In this document: positions 50,125-58,930 of the stretch, piece after piece
How the letters are laid out: each line of letters starts with the position of its first letter
How positions within the stretch are numbered: the first letter of the stretch is position 1
DNA from: DATMER01 sp034667225
GTDB taxonomy: Bacteria > Acidobacteriota > Thermoanaerobaculia > Multivoradales > UBA5704
NCBI GenBank assembly: GCA_034667225.1
Contig: JAXDKG010000063.1
Coordinates: 1 to 64,000, forward strand
DNA: 64,000 nucleotides
Reading direction: 5' to 3'
Program-made: the position numbers and the translations under genes
The notes under the pieces: model-generated
What the model was told of the DNA's origin: nothing
Seen by the model: the letters and a program-made list of their open reading frames with translations, nothing else
The model's database searches: none

Positions 50125-52803
50125 CTATCGCTGCCCCATGAACTCGGGTGAGAGGCTCACCAGCCAGAGCAGGGTGCTGACCCGCTCCTGCGGATCGTCG
50201 GGGAAGTCGGAATCGGCCAGGGCTTCAGCAAAGATGGCGCGCGTCTCCGCTGACAACTGGCCGGCGTAGAAGATCAGGTTCACCCGGTCGAGGAGCACCG
50301 AGTCGCTGCCGGCGCCCGTGAAATATGAGTAGTTCAGGACGACGTTCGAGTCGTCGTCGGTATAGCCCTCGAAGATCACCGGGTGCAGGAAGTTCGTGGA
50401 GCCGAACACCGACGTCTCGTTGATGATCTGCAGCTCCGGCGAGACCAGGCCGCCCTCGGCGATGGGACCGGGCTGGGCGTAGGCCGGATCGAAGAAGTTG
50501 AACACCGTGGGCGCCTGAAGCGGGCTCTGGTTCAGCCCCCACTCGGCGCTCGACTGCCAGTAATAGCGGATCCGGCCGTCCGCCGGCGCCTGGGCTTTCA
50601 AAGCGCGCAGCATGGCCACGAAGCGCAGCACCGGCTCGCGCACCTTGCCGTAGCCGGGCTGGCCGAGCACGTCTGGGCTCCGCGCCTCCCAATCCAGGAG
50701 GATCGACCGCACCACCGCCTTGAGATCGCCGCGTACCCCCTGGCCGTTGTTGGCGAACGCCTGCCCGCAGCGATAGACGTACGCCGGGCTCGGGTTGCTC
50801 GTGACCAGGCGCTGGATGAGCTGCCGGCAGAGGAACGGCCCGACGTTGGGATGCTGGAAAATGTTGTCCAGCGCCATCGCGATGTCGGTCTGGGCGGTCT
50901 GCCCGGCGGGCAGGGTCACGCCGTTCAGGAGGAGCTTGCTGCTCGACGAGTGGTGCTCCGGCCAGACCTGCATGGCATTGCGCCAGTCCTGCTCCGGCCA
51001 GTAGAAGCGCCACTCCTCGGAATGGTCCTGGTTGGCGTGCGTCCAGCCGGTGAAGACCTGGGCGAACCCCTTGATCACGTTCTGGTCGTAGGTCTCGATG
51101 GGCAAGCCCCACTCGCCGAGCTGCAGAGTGCCGTCCGGGTGGAGCTTGTAGAGCCCGATCGAGAAGAGCTGGAGGACCTCCCGCGCGTAGTTCTCGTTCG
51201 GGTTCTGCCCGGTCTCCGGGTCTTCCTTGTCGTTGCTCAGCATATCCAGGTAGACGCCCATGGACGGCGAGAGCGTGACGCCCTGCAGGAGCAGGCGGAA
51301 GTTGCCGAAGGCGTTCTGGTTGAGCAGGTCCATGTAGGCGGAGATCGGCTCGGCCTCGAACAGGTCGCTGTCCTCGGAGGAGACCACGACAATCTCGCTC
51401 AGCGCGAAGGCGACGCGCTGGCGGAGCTGGTCCGGCCCCTGGATGGCCTGCTTCCAGATCGATTCGCGCGCGATCCAGTTCGGATACTCGTCGCCGTCAT
51501 CGGGCGGCGGCAGCGCGTCCAGGTACCCGAGGTGGGAGACCACCGGCTGCGCGAATTGCGCGGTGATCCAGGCGTCGTAGCCCTGCGCCTGGACGGCTGC
51601 GATCGCCTCCTGCGTCGGCCCGAAGGTGGCCTGCGCGAGGAAGCGGGAGGCCGCGGCGGCGGTGGGCAGTCCGGGCGGCAGCGGCGGCGGGGGAGGCGGC
51701 GGCGTGAACGTCGTGCTGCCGTTGGCGCGCCGGAAGAATCCCTTGATCTCGCCGCTCGGGTAGTTGGCGGTGTGCAGATTGATGTAACACTGCCCGGCCC
51801 GCAGCGCGTCGAGGATCTGCTGCTTCGTCCAGGCCCCGGCCGGAGCGAGGACCCACACCCGGGAGCCGTCCGCTTCCGGCACCTCGTCGTCGATGTCGAA
51901 GATGATCGAGCCGTCCGGCGCGTGGATGTGGGAGCCGGTGAGATTGGCGCTCAGGTTCGACCAGGTGAAGCGCAGCACCGCGGTCTGCTCGTCCGCCGCG
52001 AGCAGCAGCGTGGCATTGCCCGAGCCCAGGCTGAGGGTGCCGGACTGCGGCGTCATGGTCGCGATGTAAAGGGCATCCTGCCGGACGATCGTGTAATTGC
52101 CCTGAGTGACGGTGCTGTCCGCGAGGCCGTCCTTGTAGGCGATCGCCCGCAGGTTCGTATTGGCCGCGAGCGCGAGCGGTCCGGCGTAGACCGTGCCATG
52201 GGTCCGCGACGGCGCGGAGCCGTCGGTCGTGTAGCGGATCTGCGCGCCGGGGGTGCTCGTGACGATGTCGACCGTCCGCCCGCCGTTGTAGGTCCCCGGC
52301 GGCGGGCCGAACGCCGGGCGCGCGGTGGTCGTGGCCGCGAGGGCTCCGTCCGCGAAGTAGCCGGTGACATCGACGATCACGGCGACCTCGGCGGGCGAGA
52401 AAGCGAAGACCGTCAGCCCGCCCCCGGCGCCGAGCGGCAGGACGGCGTTGTTCGCGCGCGTCTTGCCCGCCTGGAAGTTGATCGTGGACGTCGTCGGTGT
52501 GGGGGAGCCGGTGCCGGTGAAGGCGAGATGCCCCGCGGCCAGGGGAACGACCGTGACGTTGACCGCCACGGCCTCGGCCATGGTCGAGACGCCGCACCGG
52601 CCGGCAGCCCCGAAGCCGCGGGCTTCCTGAGTCGCCAGGTTCGGACCCCCGAACGGCCCGGCCACGCCGCGCGTGTCGACGAGCCGGCAGGGAGTCAAGC
52701 TGTAGAAATCCGTGCCCGCCGCCTCCAGGGGAGCATTCCCCAGAAAGCCTCCCAGCCCCAGCAGCAGCAGCCATCCGGCTGCACGACAGCCCGTCACGGT
52801 CAT
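50125..52803 (-). CDS. DUF1800 family exported protein with N-terminal sandwich and CHRD domains
   Basis: 892 residues. It starts with a signal peptide (MTVTGCRAAGWLLLLGLGGF). Residues 35-160 are a beta-rich secreted module (FYSLTPCRLVDTRG). Residues 165-240 are a chitobiase C-terminal-like sandwich (ATPGAQIRYTTDGSAPS-like: STPGAQIRYTTDGSAP). Residues 245-360 are a CHRD domain (GSHIHAPDGSIIFDI, CYINLHTANYPSGEIKGFF). The C-terminal half is DUF1800 (FLAQATFGPTQEAIAAVQAQ, NENYAREVLQLFSIGL). It is co-transcribed with the DUF1501 gene. Extracellular or outer-surface location is likely. Confidence 0.88.
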   Translation of the reverse strand: MTVTGCRAAGWLLLLGLGGFLGNAPLEAAGTDFYSLTPCRLVDTRGVAGPFGGPNLATQEARGFGAAGRCGVSTMAEAVAVNVTVVPLAAGHLAFTGTGSPTPTTSTINFQAGKTRANNAVLPLGAGGGLTVFAFSPAEVAVIVDVTGYFADGALAATTTARPAFGPPPGTYNGGRTVDIVTSTPGAQIRYTTDGSAPSRTHGTVYAGPLALAANTNLRAIAYKDGLADSTVTQGNYTIVRQDALYIATMTPQSGTLSLGSGNATLLLAADEQTAVLRFTWSNLSANLTGSHIHAPDGSIIFDIDDEVPEADGSRVWVLAPAGAWTKQQILDALRAGQCYINLHTANYPSGEIKGFFRRANGSTTFTPPPPPPPLPPGLPTAAAASRFLAQATFGPTQEAIAAVQAQGYDAWITAQFAQPVVSHLGYLDALPPPDDGDEYPNWIARESIWKQAIQGPDQLRQRVAFALSEIVVVSSEDSDLFEAEPISAYMDLLNQNAFGNFRLLLQGVTLSPSMGVYLDMLSNDKEDPETGQNPNENYAREVLQLFSIGLYKLHPDGTLQLGEWGLPIETYDQNVIKGFAQVFTGWTHANQDHSEEWRFYWPEQDWRNAMQVWPEHHSSSSKLLLNGVTLPAGQTAQTDIAMALDNIFQHPNVGPFLCRQLIQRLVTSNPSPAYVYRCGQAFANNGQGVRGDLKAVVRSILLDWEARSPDVLGQPGYGKVREPVLRFVAMLRALKAQAPADGRIRYYWQSSAEWGLNQSPLQAPTVFNFFDPAYAQPGPIAEGGLVSPELQIINETSVFGSTNFLHPVIFEGYTDDDSNVVLNYSYFTGAGSDSVLLDRVNLIFYAGQLSAETRAIFAEALADSDFPDDPQERVSTLLWLVSLSPEFMGQR

Positions 52804-52968
52804 CTCCGGTCTCCTCGATCTGGTACGGCTACTAGTCTTCCATCCTGCCGCTTGCGCCGCGGAATGTCTGTGACTCCCTTCACGGGCGGGGTGTGACCTG
52901 CTTCACAGCGGTATTAAGGTCCCGGCATCATGGAGCGGCTCGAAGATCGGGGACCTAGGAGGTAGCGG

Positions 52969-53116
52969 CGCTTCCCTGGGACCGCTGGCGTCCCGCCGGC
53001 ATGTCCGGAGGAATCGGCCGGAACGGCCGGCAATTGTTGCCGCCTTACAAGAAGGACGGGCCTTCGGCCCAATGTCTAAGGATGCCGGCGAGACGCCAGC
53101 GGTCCCAGGGAAAGCG
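52969..53116. repeat. Large hairpin element with two inner palindromes
   Basis: Arms 52969-53002 and 53082-53116 are inverted copies differing by one mismatch and one extra base (core CCCTGGGACCGCTGGCGT). Between them lie GGCCG-GAA-CGGCC (53016-53028) and GGGCC-TTC-GGCCC (53058-53070). The whole unit could fold as a multi-stem structure. It looks like a REP/MITE-type dispersed element. It sits in the 634-bp gap between the DUF1800 gene and tdh, near no open gene except a doubtful small one. Confidence 0.7.
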
Positions 53117-53137
53117 TACGCCGGACGGCTGTCTCGA

Positions 53138-53329
53138 TCACACGCGTTCGCGCTCGTTCCGGATGGTCTGCTGTGTGCGGCGGACGGTCTCAGCGGTCAA
53201 CGGCTCGGAGGGTTCCACAGGGACCGCGACGGCCAGCCTGCCCTTGCGGACGATCCGCACTTCGCGCGTCTTCTCACCCGCTGCGGGCTCTCCGGAATCT
53301 TCGATGGAGACGTGGGCTGGTCGCTTCAT
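53138..53329 (-). CDS. Possible small antitoxin-like protein
   Basis: 63 residues from the ATG at 53329, KRPAHVSIEDSGEPAAGEK then REVRIVRKGRLAVAVP and LTAETVRRTQQTIRNERERV. The C-terminal helix resembles short antitoxin tails. No ribosome site is evident and no toxin is adjacent, so it may be a remnant or not a gene. Confidence 0.3.
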   Translation of the reverse strand: MKRPAHVSIEDSGEPAAGEKTREVRIVRKGRLAVAVPVEPSEPLTAETVRRTQQTIRNERERV

Positions 53330-53437
53330 GGCAAGAAGTCTAGCGCGTATACGTACCGAGCGACAGGGAAGGCTCCTATCCACGCCGCGCCCCCCGATTG
53401 ATCGCAACCCCGGTCTCCAATAGAGTTCCGGGTCGGC

Positions 53438-54391
53438 ATGAAGACAAAAATCCTCGTCACCGGAGCCCTCGGTCAGATCGGCTCGGAGCTGGTCCCTGCC
53501 CTGCGTGCGCGTTATGGCGAGGACCAGGTCGTCGCCTCCGACATCCGTATGCCCCCGCGCGGCACGGATGGTCCCTTCGAGTTCGTCGACACCACCAACC
53601 CGCGGCAGGTCACGGAGGTGGTGCGGCGCAACCAGATCGGCACGATCTACCACCTGGCCGCGCTGCTCTCCGCCACGGCCGAGAGCAAGCCCCAGGTCGC
53701 CTGGGAAGTGAACATCGGCAGCCTCTACGACATCCTGGAAGTGGCCCGCGAGAACCGCTGCGCCGTGTTCCACCCCAGCTCCATCGGCGCCTTCGGCCCC
53801 GACACCCCCAAGGAGCTGACGCCGCAGGACACGGTCCAACGCCCCATCACCATGTACGGCGTCACCAAGGTGGCCGGCGAGCTGCTCTGCGACTACTACT
53901 CCCACCGCTTCGGCCTGGACACCCGCGGCGTGCGCTTCCCCGGCCTCATCTCCTACGGCGCGCCTGCGGGCGGCGGCACCACCGACTACGCGGTCGAGAT
54001 CTTCTACGAGGCCATCCGCCACCGGCACTACACCTGCTTCCTGGAGCACGACACCCGGCTCGACATGATGTACATGCCCGATGCCATCAAGGCGGCCGTG
54101 GACGTCATGGAGGCCGATCCGGCGAAGCTCGTCCACCGCAACGCCTTCAACGTGACCGCCATGAACTTCACCCCGGAAGAGCTGGCGGCCGAGATCCGCA
54201 AGCACATCCCGGACTTCACCCTCGACTACAACGTCGATCCCATCCGGCAGGCGATCGCCGACTCCTGGCCCGACTCTCTCGATGACAGCGCCGCCCGCCA
54301 GGAGTGGGGGTGGTCCCCCGACTACGACCTCGGCGCCATGGTGGCCGACATGCTCGAGAACCTGGGCAGGAAGATCAAGCGGGCCGGCTGA
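53438..54391 (+). CDS. tdh: L-threonine 3-dehydrogenase, epimerase (SDR) type
   Basis: 317 residues. An extended SDR start (KILVTGALGQIGSELVPALR, G-x-x-G-x-x-G). It also has the catalytic YGVTKVAGELLCDYY (Y-x-x-x-K), HPSSIGAFGPDTP and RFPGLISYGAPAGGGTTDYA. The last is typical of the SDR-type threonine dehydrogenases that pair with Kbl. It oxidises threonine to 2-amino-3-ketobutyrate. The kbl gene begins 25 nt downstream, which settles the function. Confidence 0.92.
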   Translation: MKTKILVTGALGQIGSELVPALRARYGEDQVVASDIRMPPRGTDGPFEFVDTTNPRQVTEVVRRNQIGTIYHLAALLSATAESKPQVAWEVNIGSLYDILEVARENRCAVFHPSSIGAFGPDTPKELTPQDTVQRPITMYGVTKVAGELLCDYYSHRFGLDTRGVRFPGLISYGAPAGGGTTDYAVEIFYEAIRHRHYTCFLEHDTRLDMMYMPDAIKAAVDVMEADPAKLVHRNAFNVTAMNFTPEELAAEIRKHIPDFTLDYNVDPIRQAIADSWPDSLDDSAARQEWGWSPDYDLGAMVADMLENLGRKIKRAG

Positions 54392-54416
54392 GCCTGGTCC
54401 ACGGAGGCACCCTTCA

Positions 54417-55646
54417 ATGCCGCACGACCGATTCCACAAAGCCCTCGCCACCGAGCTCGACGCCCTGCGTGAGCGGGGCACCCTCAAGGGGGCCGAGACC
54501 GTCATCACGAAAGTCGTCCCCGCCGCGGACGGCAACGGACCGCGCTATCTGCTGGAAGGCGAGGCCGATCGGCCCTTCCTCAAGATGAATTCCAACAACT
54601 ACCTGGGGATGTCGCTGCGCCGGGAGGTCATCGAGGCGGAGGAGCGCACCACCGCGGAATACGGCACCGGTCCCGGGGCCGTGCGTTTCATCAGCGGCAC
54701 CTACCGCCAGCACCTGGAGCTGGAAGCGAAGCTCGCCGCCTTCCATGGCCGCGAGTCCGCGATGATCTTCAGCTCGGCCTATGCCACGACGCTCGGCGTG
54801 CTCGTCCCTCTGAGCAATGCCGACACGGTCCTGATCAGCGACGAGCTGAACCACAACTGCATCATCAACGCCATGCGCCTGGCCCGTCCGCAGGACAAGC
54901 AGATCTACCGCCACCTCGACTACTCCGACCTGGAGGCGAAGCTCGCCGCCTCGGCCGGCAAGGCCCGCCGCGCCGTCGTGGTCACCGACGGCATCTTCAG
55001 CATGCGCGGCGATCACGCGGAGTTGCCGAAGATCCTGGAGATCGCGGAGCGCTTCGACAAGGAGTATCCCGAGAACGTGGTGGTCGTGGTGGACGACTCG
55101 CACGGCGTCGGCGCCTTCGGCAACACCGGCCGGGGCACGGAAGAGTTCACGGGCTCGCGGCCGGTGGACATCCTGATCGGCACCCTGGGCAAAGCCTTGG
55201 GCGTTAACGGCGGCTACGTCACCGGCAGCCGCACGCTCACCGAGTACCTGAGAGAAACGGCGCCCCTTTACATCTACTCGAACCCGATCACCCAGGGAGA
55301 GGCCGCGGCCGCGGCCAAGGCGCTGGAGATCCTGGACAGCGGCCGGGGCCGCGAGCTCCTGACCCACCTGCGCGAGATGACGAAGCGCTTCAAGGACGGC
55401 ATCGTGGCCCTGGGCTACGAGACCCTGCCCGGCGAGCACCCGGTGGTGCCGCTCATGGTGCGCGACACGCCGAAGACCAACGCCCTGGTCAAGCACCTGC
55501 GGCAGAACGGCATCCTCGCCACCGGCCTCAAGTTCCCCGTCGTACCCAAGGGGGATGAAGAGATCCGCTTCCAGATCTCCGCCGAACACACGCCGCAGGA
55601 CGTGGACGTGACGCTCGCGGCTCTGGCGTCGTTTCCGGGACGTTAA
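54417..55646 (+). CDS. kbl: 2-amino-3-ketobutyrate CoA ligase
   Basis: The ATG at 54417 follows GGAGG; 409 residues. A PLP-dependent alpha-oxoamine synthase: FLKMNSNNYLGMSLRREVIE, GTGPGAVRFISGTYRQHLEL, VVVDDSHGVGAFGNTGRGT, and the PLP lysine in DILIGTLGKALGVNGGYVTG. It converts 2-amino-3-ketobutyrate and CoA to glycine and acetyl-CoA, completing threonine degradation started by Tdh. A strong terminator overlaps the stop codon. Confidence 0.94.
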   Translation: MPHDRFHKALATELDALRERGTLKGAETVITKVVPAADGNGPRYLLEGEADRPFLKMNSNNYLGMSLRREVIEAEERTTAEYGTGPGAVRFISGTYRQHLELEAKLAAFHGRESAMIFSSAYATTLGVLVPLSNADTVLISDELNHNCIINAMRLARPQDKQIYRHLDYSDLEAKLAASAGKARRAVVVTDGIFSMRGDHAELPKILEIAERFDKEYPENVVVVVDDSHGVGAFGNTGRGTEEFTGSRPVDILIGTLGKALGVNGGYVTGSRTLTEYLRETAPLYIYSNPITQGEAAAAAKALEILDSGRGRELLTHLREMTKRFKDGIVALGYETLPGEHPVVPLMVRDTPKTNALVKHLRQNGILATGLKFPVVPKGDEEIRFQISAEHTPQDVDVTLAALASFPGR

Positions 55647-55669
55647 GGGGCCGCAGAGCGGCCCCTTTT
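55645..55669 (+). terminator. Rho-independent terminator of tdh-kbl
   Basis: AAGGGGCCGC, loop AGA, GCGGCCCCTTTT: a 10-bp GC-rich stem with an A/T-flanked base and a T tract, starting inside the kbl stop region. It can serve the convergent secreted-protein gene too. Confidence 0.9.
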
Positions 55670-55695
55670 CCATTCAGCAGAGACCGCGGTATGGC

Positions 55696-56718
55696 TCAGC
55701 AGGCGTACTGGCCGCACATCGGCTCTTGCTCGACCGTGACATCGTGGTAGTCCTGGGCGGTGGCGCCGGTGCTGTCGGTCACCACAACCTTGAGCTGGAA
55801 GCTGTAATTTGTTGCGCAGACCGATCGTGTGTACGTGCTCCCGGTACCCACCGCCGAGCCGTTGTAATACCACTGATAGGTATAGGCCGAAGAGCCGCCG
55901 GAGGCTCCCGCGCTCCAGGTTCGCGAACGGCACCCACCTCCGTAGAAGTACTCGTAGTCGGTGCCCGAGATCGACGCCGAGAGAGGCGTCGCCGCCGCGG
56001 GGCAGGAGTAGTTGGTTTCGGTGGTCGAGTAGGAAATGCCCAGCGCGCTGCTCTCCGTGGAGGAGTAGGCTTCCGAGTAGCAGTCGGCCGATCCATTCAC
56101 GGTGGCTGCGGCATGGCTGGTCGCGTTGGATCCCGAGCGCGGATCTTCCTGCGTCTTGGTGGTGGTCGTTCCGTTCAGGGTCGCGCGGGCGTAGGCGAAG
56201 GCGTAGGTATTCCCCGAATTGCCGCAGCCGCTGCTGAACGAGGCATCGGCGACCGCGCCGACCCCCTGAGTGCTGGTGAGGGGGTAGGCGTCCACGGTTG
56301 CGCTGTAGCACCGGCTGCAGCCGACGGTCGACGCCTCGGTCATGCTGGACATGCTGGAAGTGCCTTCGGTGATACCTCTCAGCTCCTCGCGGGCGTTCTC
56401 GATCCTGGTGGTCAGGCCGTCGATGAGCTTCGCGAGGTCCTCCGAGGGATGGCTCTGATGCTCCTCCTGCAGGGACTTGAGCCTGCCCTTGAGCTCGCTG
56501 ATCGTCCAGACGAGGCCCTCGCGGCCATAGGCGAGACGCTCGACCTGGGTATCGGTCCGCTGGCGTTCGAACACACTGTCGGAGACCTGCTTCCAACCCT
56601 CCGCCGCCAACCTGGCCTTGGTCTGCTTCCAGGTTTCCTTCTCCGGGGCGGCCTCGGAGAGGTGCTGCACCCCCAGGATGCTGATGAGACAGAGGATGGG
56701 GGTCCAAAACTTCTTCAT
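55696..56718 (-). CDS. Secreted protein with coiled region and PKD/Ig-like C-terminus
   Basis: The ATG at 56718 has AAGGAG upstream; 340 residues. A signal peptide (MKKFWTPILCLISILG) is followed by a charged helical region (residues 25-130, LKGRLKSLQEEHQSHP). A Ser/Thr/Tyr/Cys-rich stretch follows, and the final 80 residues (GGSSAYTYQWYYNGSAVGTG, FQLKVVVTDSTGATAQDY) look like a PKD- or Ig-type beta sandwich. Ten or more Cys in the mature part suggest disulfides outside the cell. I do not recognise a family. It lies between the true kbl 3' end and a duplicated fragment of it. Confidence 0.75.
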   Translation of the reverse strand: MKKFWTPILCLISILGVQHLSEAAPEKETWKQTKARLAAEGWKQVSDSVFERQRTDTQVERLAYGREGLVWTISELKGRLKSLQEEHQSHPSEDLAKLIDGLTTRIENAREELRGITEGTSSMSSMTEASTVGCSRCYSATVDAYPLTSTQGVGAVADASFSSGCGNSGNTYAFAYARATLNGTTTTKTQEDPRSGSNATSHAAATVNGSADCYSEAYSSTESSALGISYSTTETNYSCPAAATPLSASISGTDYEYFYGGGCRSRTWSAGASGGSSAYTYQWYYNGSAVGTGSTYTRSVCATNYSFQLKVVVTDSTGATAQDYHDVTVEQEPMCGQYAC

Positions 56719-57010
56719 GCGAACTCCTTGTACAACATGGTTAACGTACAACCGGCCACCACGGCCGGATTCAAGCCAATCTCAGGAGCATCGTTGCCCA
56801 TGCAGAGCCGGGGGAGACTAGGAAAACCTATTCAAGCTGTCAAGAGAGAAATATATGCAAGCAGAAAGTGAAAGAAAGGATCGAGATACGAGAGGGGGCC
56901 AGGCAGGAGATCAGGTCCGGTGTGTAGAAAACCTACAACACCTAACTCGACTGGCGCTCTTCAGTCGGGCGTTGGACCGACACAAATCCCATGAGCGGCG
57001 GGCCCCGTCG

Positions 57011-57073
57011 AACCTCACGCCGCAGGACGTGGACGTGACGCTCGCAGTGTTGGAGTCCTTTCCGGATCACTGA
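57011..57073 (+). pseudogene. Detached 3'-end fragment of a kbl gene
   Basis: This stretch encodes NLTPQDVDVTLAVLESFPDH and a stop, closely matching the last residues of the intact Kbl (HTPQDVDVTLAALASFPGR). Twenty-nine bases (57017-57045) are identical to 55590-55618. The remainder of the gene is absent. The fragment and the genuine kbl end flank the secreted-protein gene in direct orientation. Confidence 0.8.
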
Positions 57074-57075
57074 CT

Positions 57076-57472
57076 GTCCGAAAACTCTCCGCGGCTGTCC
57101 GAAAACTCTCGGCTGCTGTCCGATACCGTCCAGGTATGGTCCGATACCTTCTGGGCGCAGTCCGAAAACTCTCTGCGGCTGTCCGATACCCTCCGGTTGT
57201 AGTCCGATACCTCCTCGGTCCAGTCCGAAAACTCTCCGCGGCTGTCCGGTTTTGCTGCGGGGCTGTCCGAAAACTTCGCGGAGTTGTCCGATAACTCTGC
57301 GCGGCTGTCCGATAACTTCAGGTATTAGTCCGATTTCTCTCGTACTTAGTCCGAAACTTATTGGCTTGGTCCGATAAATTCAGGAAAATGTCCGATGAAT
57401 TGGCGCCGTGGTCCGATTTCTCTGGCTTTTGTCCGATAAATTCGGGCTGTGGTCCGAAAACTTCAGAGCGGC
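57076..57472. repeat. Phased 21-bp tandem array C (19 GTCCG anchors)
   Basis: GTCCG occurs at 57076, 57097, 57118, 57139, 57160, 57181, 57202, 57223, 57244, 57265, 57286, 57307, 57328, 57349, 57369, 57390, 57411, 57431 and 57452. Fifteen of 18 steps are exactly 21 bp and three are 20. The anchor is usually GTCCGA, followed by AAACTCT, TACC or TAAMTTC words; the rest of each unit varies. Because 21 is a multiple of three, all frames give seven-residue repeats, but stops occur in each. It starts three bases after the kbl fragment. Confidence 0.9.
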
Positions 57473-57652
57473 TGGCGAGGCTTCGGGTGGGAATGTGTTC
57501 CCCGCCGCTGCCTGGACAGGTGTGCGGATGCTGGCGCAAAATGGCCGGTGCGCAGAAGCGCCCCGCCTGAAGTCCGCTTCCCGTTCAACGTAGAATGAGA
57601 GCCAAAGCGCTCCTCCGGCATCCTGTACCGCTGTTTCCCTGGAGAGATCTAA
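57473..57652. other. Intergenic region before the zinc-finger gene
   Basis: 180 bases between array C and the ATG at 57653. A GGAGAG ribosome site lies 8 nt before that ATG. Nothing else is recognisable. Confidence 0.4.
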
Positions 57653-58921
57653 ATGACCGAGCGGATTCCCTGTAAAACGCCCGGCTGCACCGGCACGATT
57701 CTTCCTGCGACAGCGCAGCGGACGGGCGGGTTCTGCATGCCCTGCGTCCGAACTGCGGCGCGCAAGGAGCGCGAGGAGTACATCCGGCAGAACCGGCGCG
57801 AGGTGAACGAATTCGAGGGCGTCACGGATCCTGTGGAAGTGCTGAAGATCATCCATCGACCCCGCACAATCGATCCCCTCGTCCACTGGATTCCGTATCC
57901 GACCCCCGAGGACCAGCTCTATACCGGCCTGGACGAGCGGGAGCAACGTCAGCTCGCAGAATACGCGGAATCCCTGGTCGGCGACGATCGGAACGGGGAG
58001 GCCGAGCAGATCGTGCTGTGCCTGGCTGCGTTCACGCAAGCACCCTTGGCGAAGTGCCTGGAGGCTCTTGTCGCTCAGGGTTCCTTCATTCCGAGCCTGG
58101 CTTTCCGGCGGGCAACGTCGGAACTGCGCGACCGGCTCATCGAACGGGTTGAGTTGGATGAGGGGAACCGGGACCACATCCTGCTGGCGCTGGCCTGGAT
58201 CGGCGACCAGGCCGTCGTGGACCTGTTCGCCCGCTGGAGGCAGCGGCCTCCGGACTGGCGCACATCGCTGTATCTCCCTCCGCAGGACTACTCGCGCGAA
58301 GCCGGCTGGGAGCTCGACGAGGACGGGTACCGGCGGGATCTGTATTTCCAGAGCTGCACGAGACTGCTCAGGGGGCCTTCGGACGCACCCGAGCTGTTCC
58401 AGGCCGTGATTCCTTCGCAAGACTCCTGTCCCTGGTGCCGGCAGCAGCTCACTCATCTTGTCCAGCTCGTTCCCGCGGGGCTCGGTCTGAATGGCCCGTT
58501 CGCGGAGCGGGAACGGGTCCAGGTGACGACCTGCGAGGTATGCAGCGTCTTCGCCTTTGTGTTCGGTGAATTCGACCGAGCGGGCCACGGCAAGTGGTCT
58601 CCGTTGAACCAGCGCCCCGAGCAACTGCCCGACGACGCCGACGACTGGCGCCGGCTTCCGGAGGATTCCCTCCAACTCGCGGGCCAGCGGCCGGCGCTCT
58701 TCGCCGCGAGCCAGTTTCTCCCCACGACCTTCTCGCAAGTGGGTGGGCACCCGACCTGGATTCAGGATGCCACCTACCCCACGTGTCCGAAGTGTGGAAG
58801 GACGATGATGTTCCTGGCTCAGGTGAGCAGGGACGATGTCGAGGACTCCGCTGAAGGCGTGTACTACCTCTTCGTCTGCCCGGGTTGCCGGATGACGGCG
58901 ACCACCTATCAGCAGACATAG
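57653..58921 (+). CDS. Cytoplasmic hypothetical protein with three Cys-pair zinc sites, YwqG/DUF1963-like C-terminus
   Basis: 422 residues, no signal peptide. Cys pairs occur at the N-terminus (CKTPGCTG ... CMPCVR), in the middle (CPWCRQQ ... CEVC) and at the end (CPKCGRTMMFLAQ ... CPGC). The GGHPTWIQDATYPTCPKCGR segment resembles the C-terminus of DUF1963/YwqG proteins. The region 100-230 is helical and HEAT-like (ILLALAWIGDQAVVDLFARW). Function unknown. It is followed after 9 nt by an exported hydrolase, so the pair may be an operon. Confidence 0.75.
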   Translation: MTERIPCKTPGCTGTILPATAQRTGGFCMPCVRTAARKEREEYIRQNRREVNEFEGVTDPVEVLKIIHRPRTIDPLVHWIPYPTPEDQLYTGLDEREQRQLAEYAESLVGDDRNGEAEQIVLCLAAFTQAPLAKCLEALVAQGSFIPSLAFRRATSELRDRLIERVELDEGNRDHILLALAWIGDQAVVDLFARWRQRPPDWRTSLYLPPQDYSREAGWELDEDGYRRDLYFQSCTRLLRGPSDAPELFQAVIPSQDSCPWCRQQLTHLVQLVPAGLGLNGPFAERERVQVTTCEVCSVFAFVFGEFDRAGHGKWSPLNQRPEQLPDDADDWRRLPEDSLQLAGQRPALFAASQFLPTTFSQVGGHPTWIQDATYPTCPKCGRTMMFLAQVSRDDVEDSAEGVYYLFVCPGCRMTATTYQQT

Positions 58922-58930
58922 GAGACACCC

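Noticed and set aside
57076..57472. Array C as a CRISPR array or as a coding heptad-repeat gene
   Set aside because: There is no conserved direct repeat of 25-40 bp, only a 5-6 bp anchor with 21-bp steps, and no cas genes. In each forward frame stop codons fall inside the array, and no start with a ribosome site precedes it.
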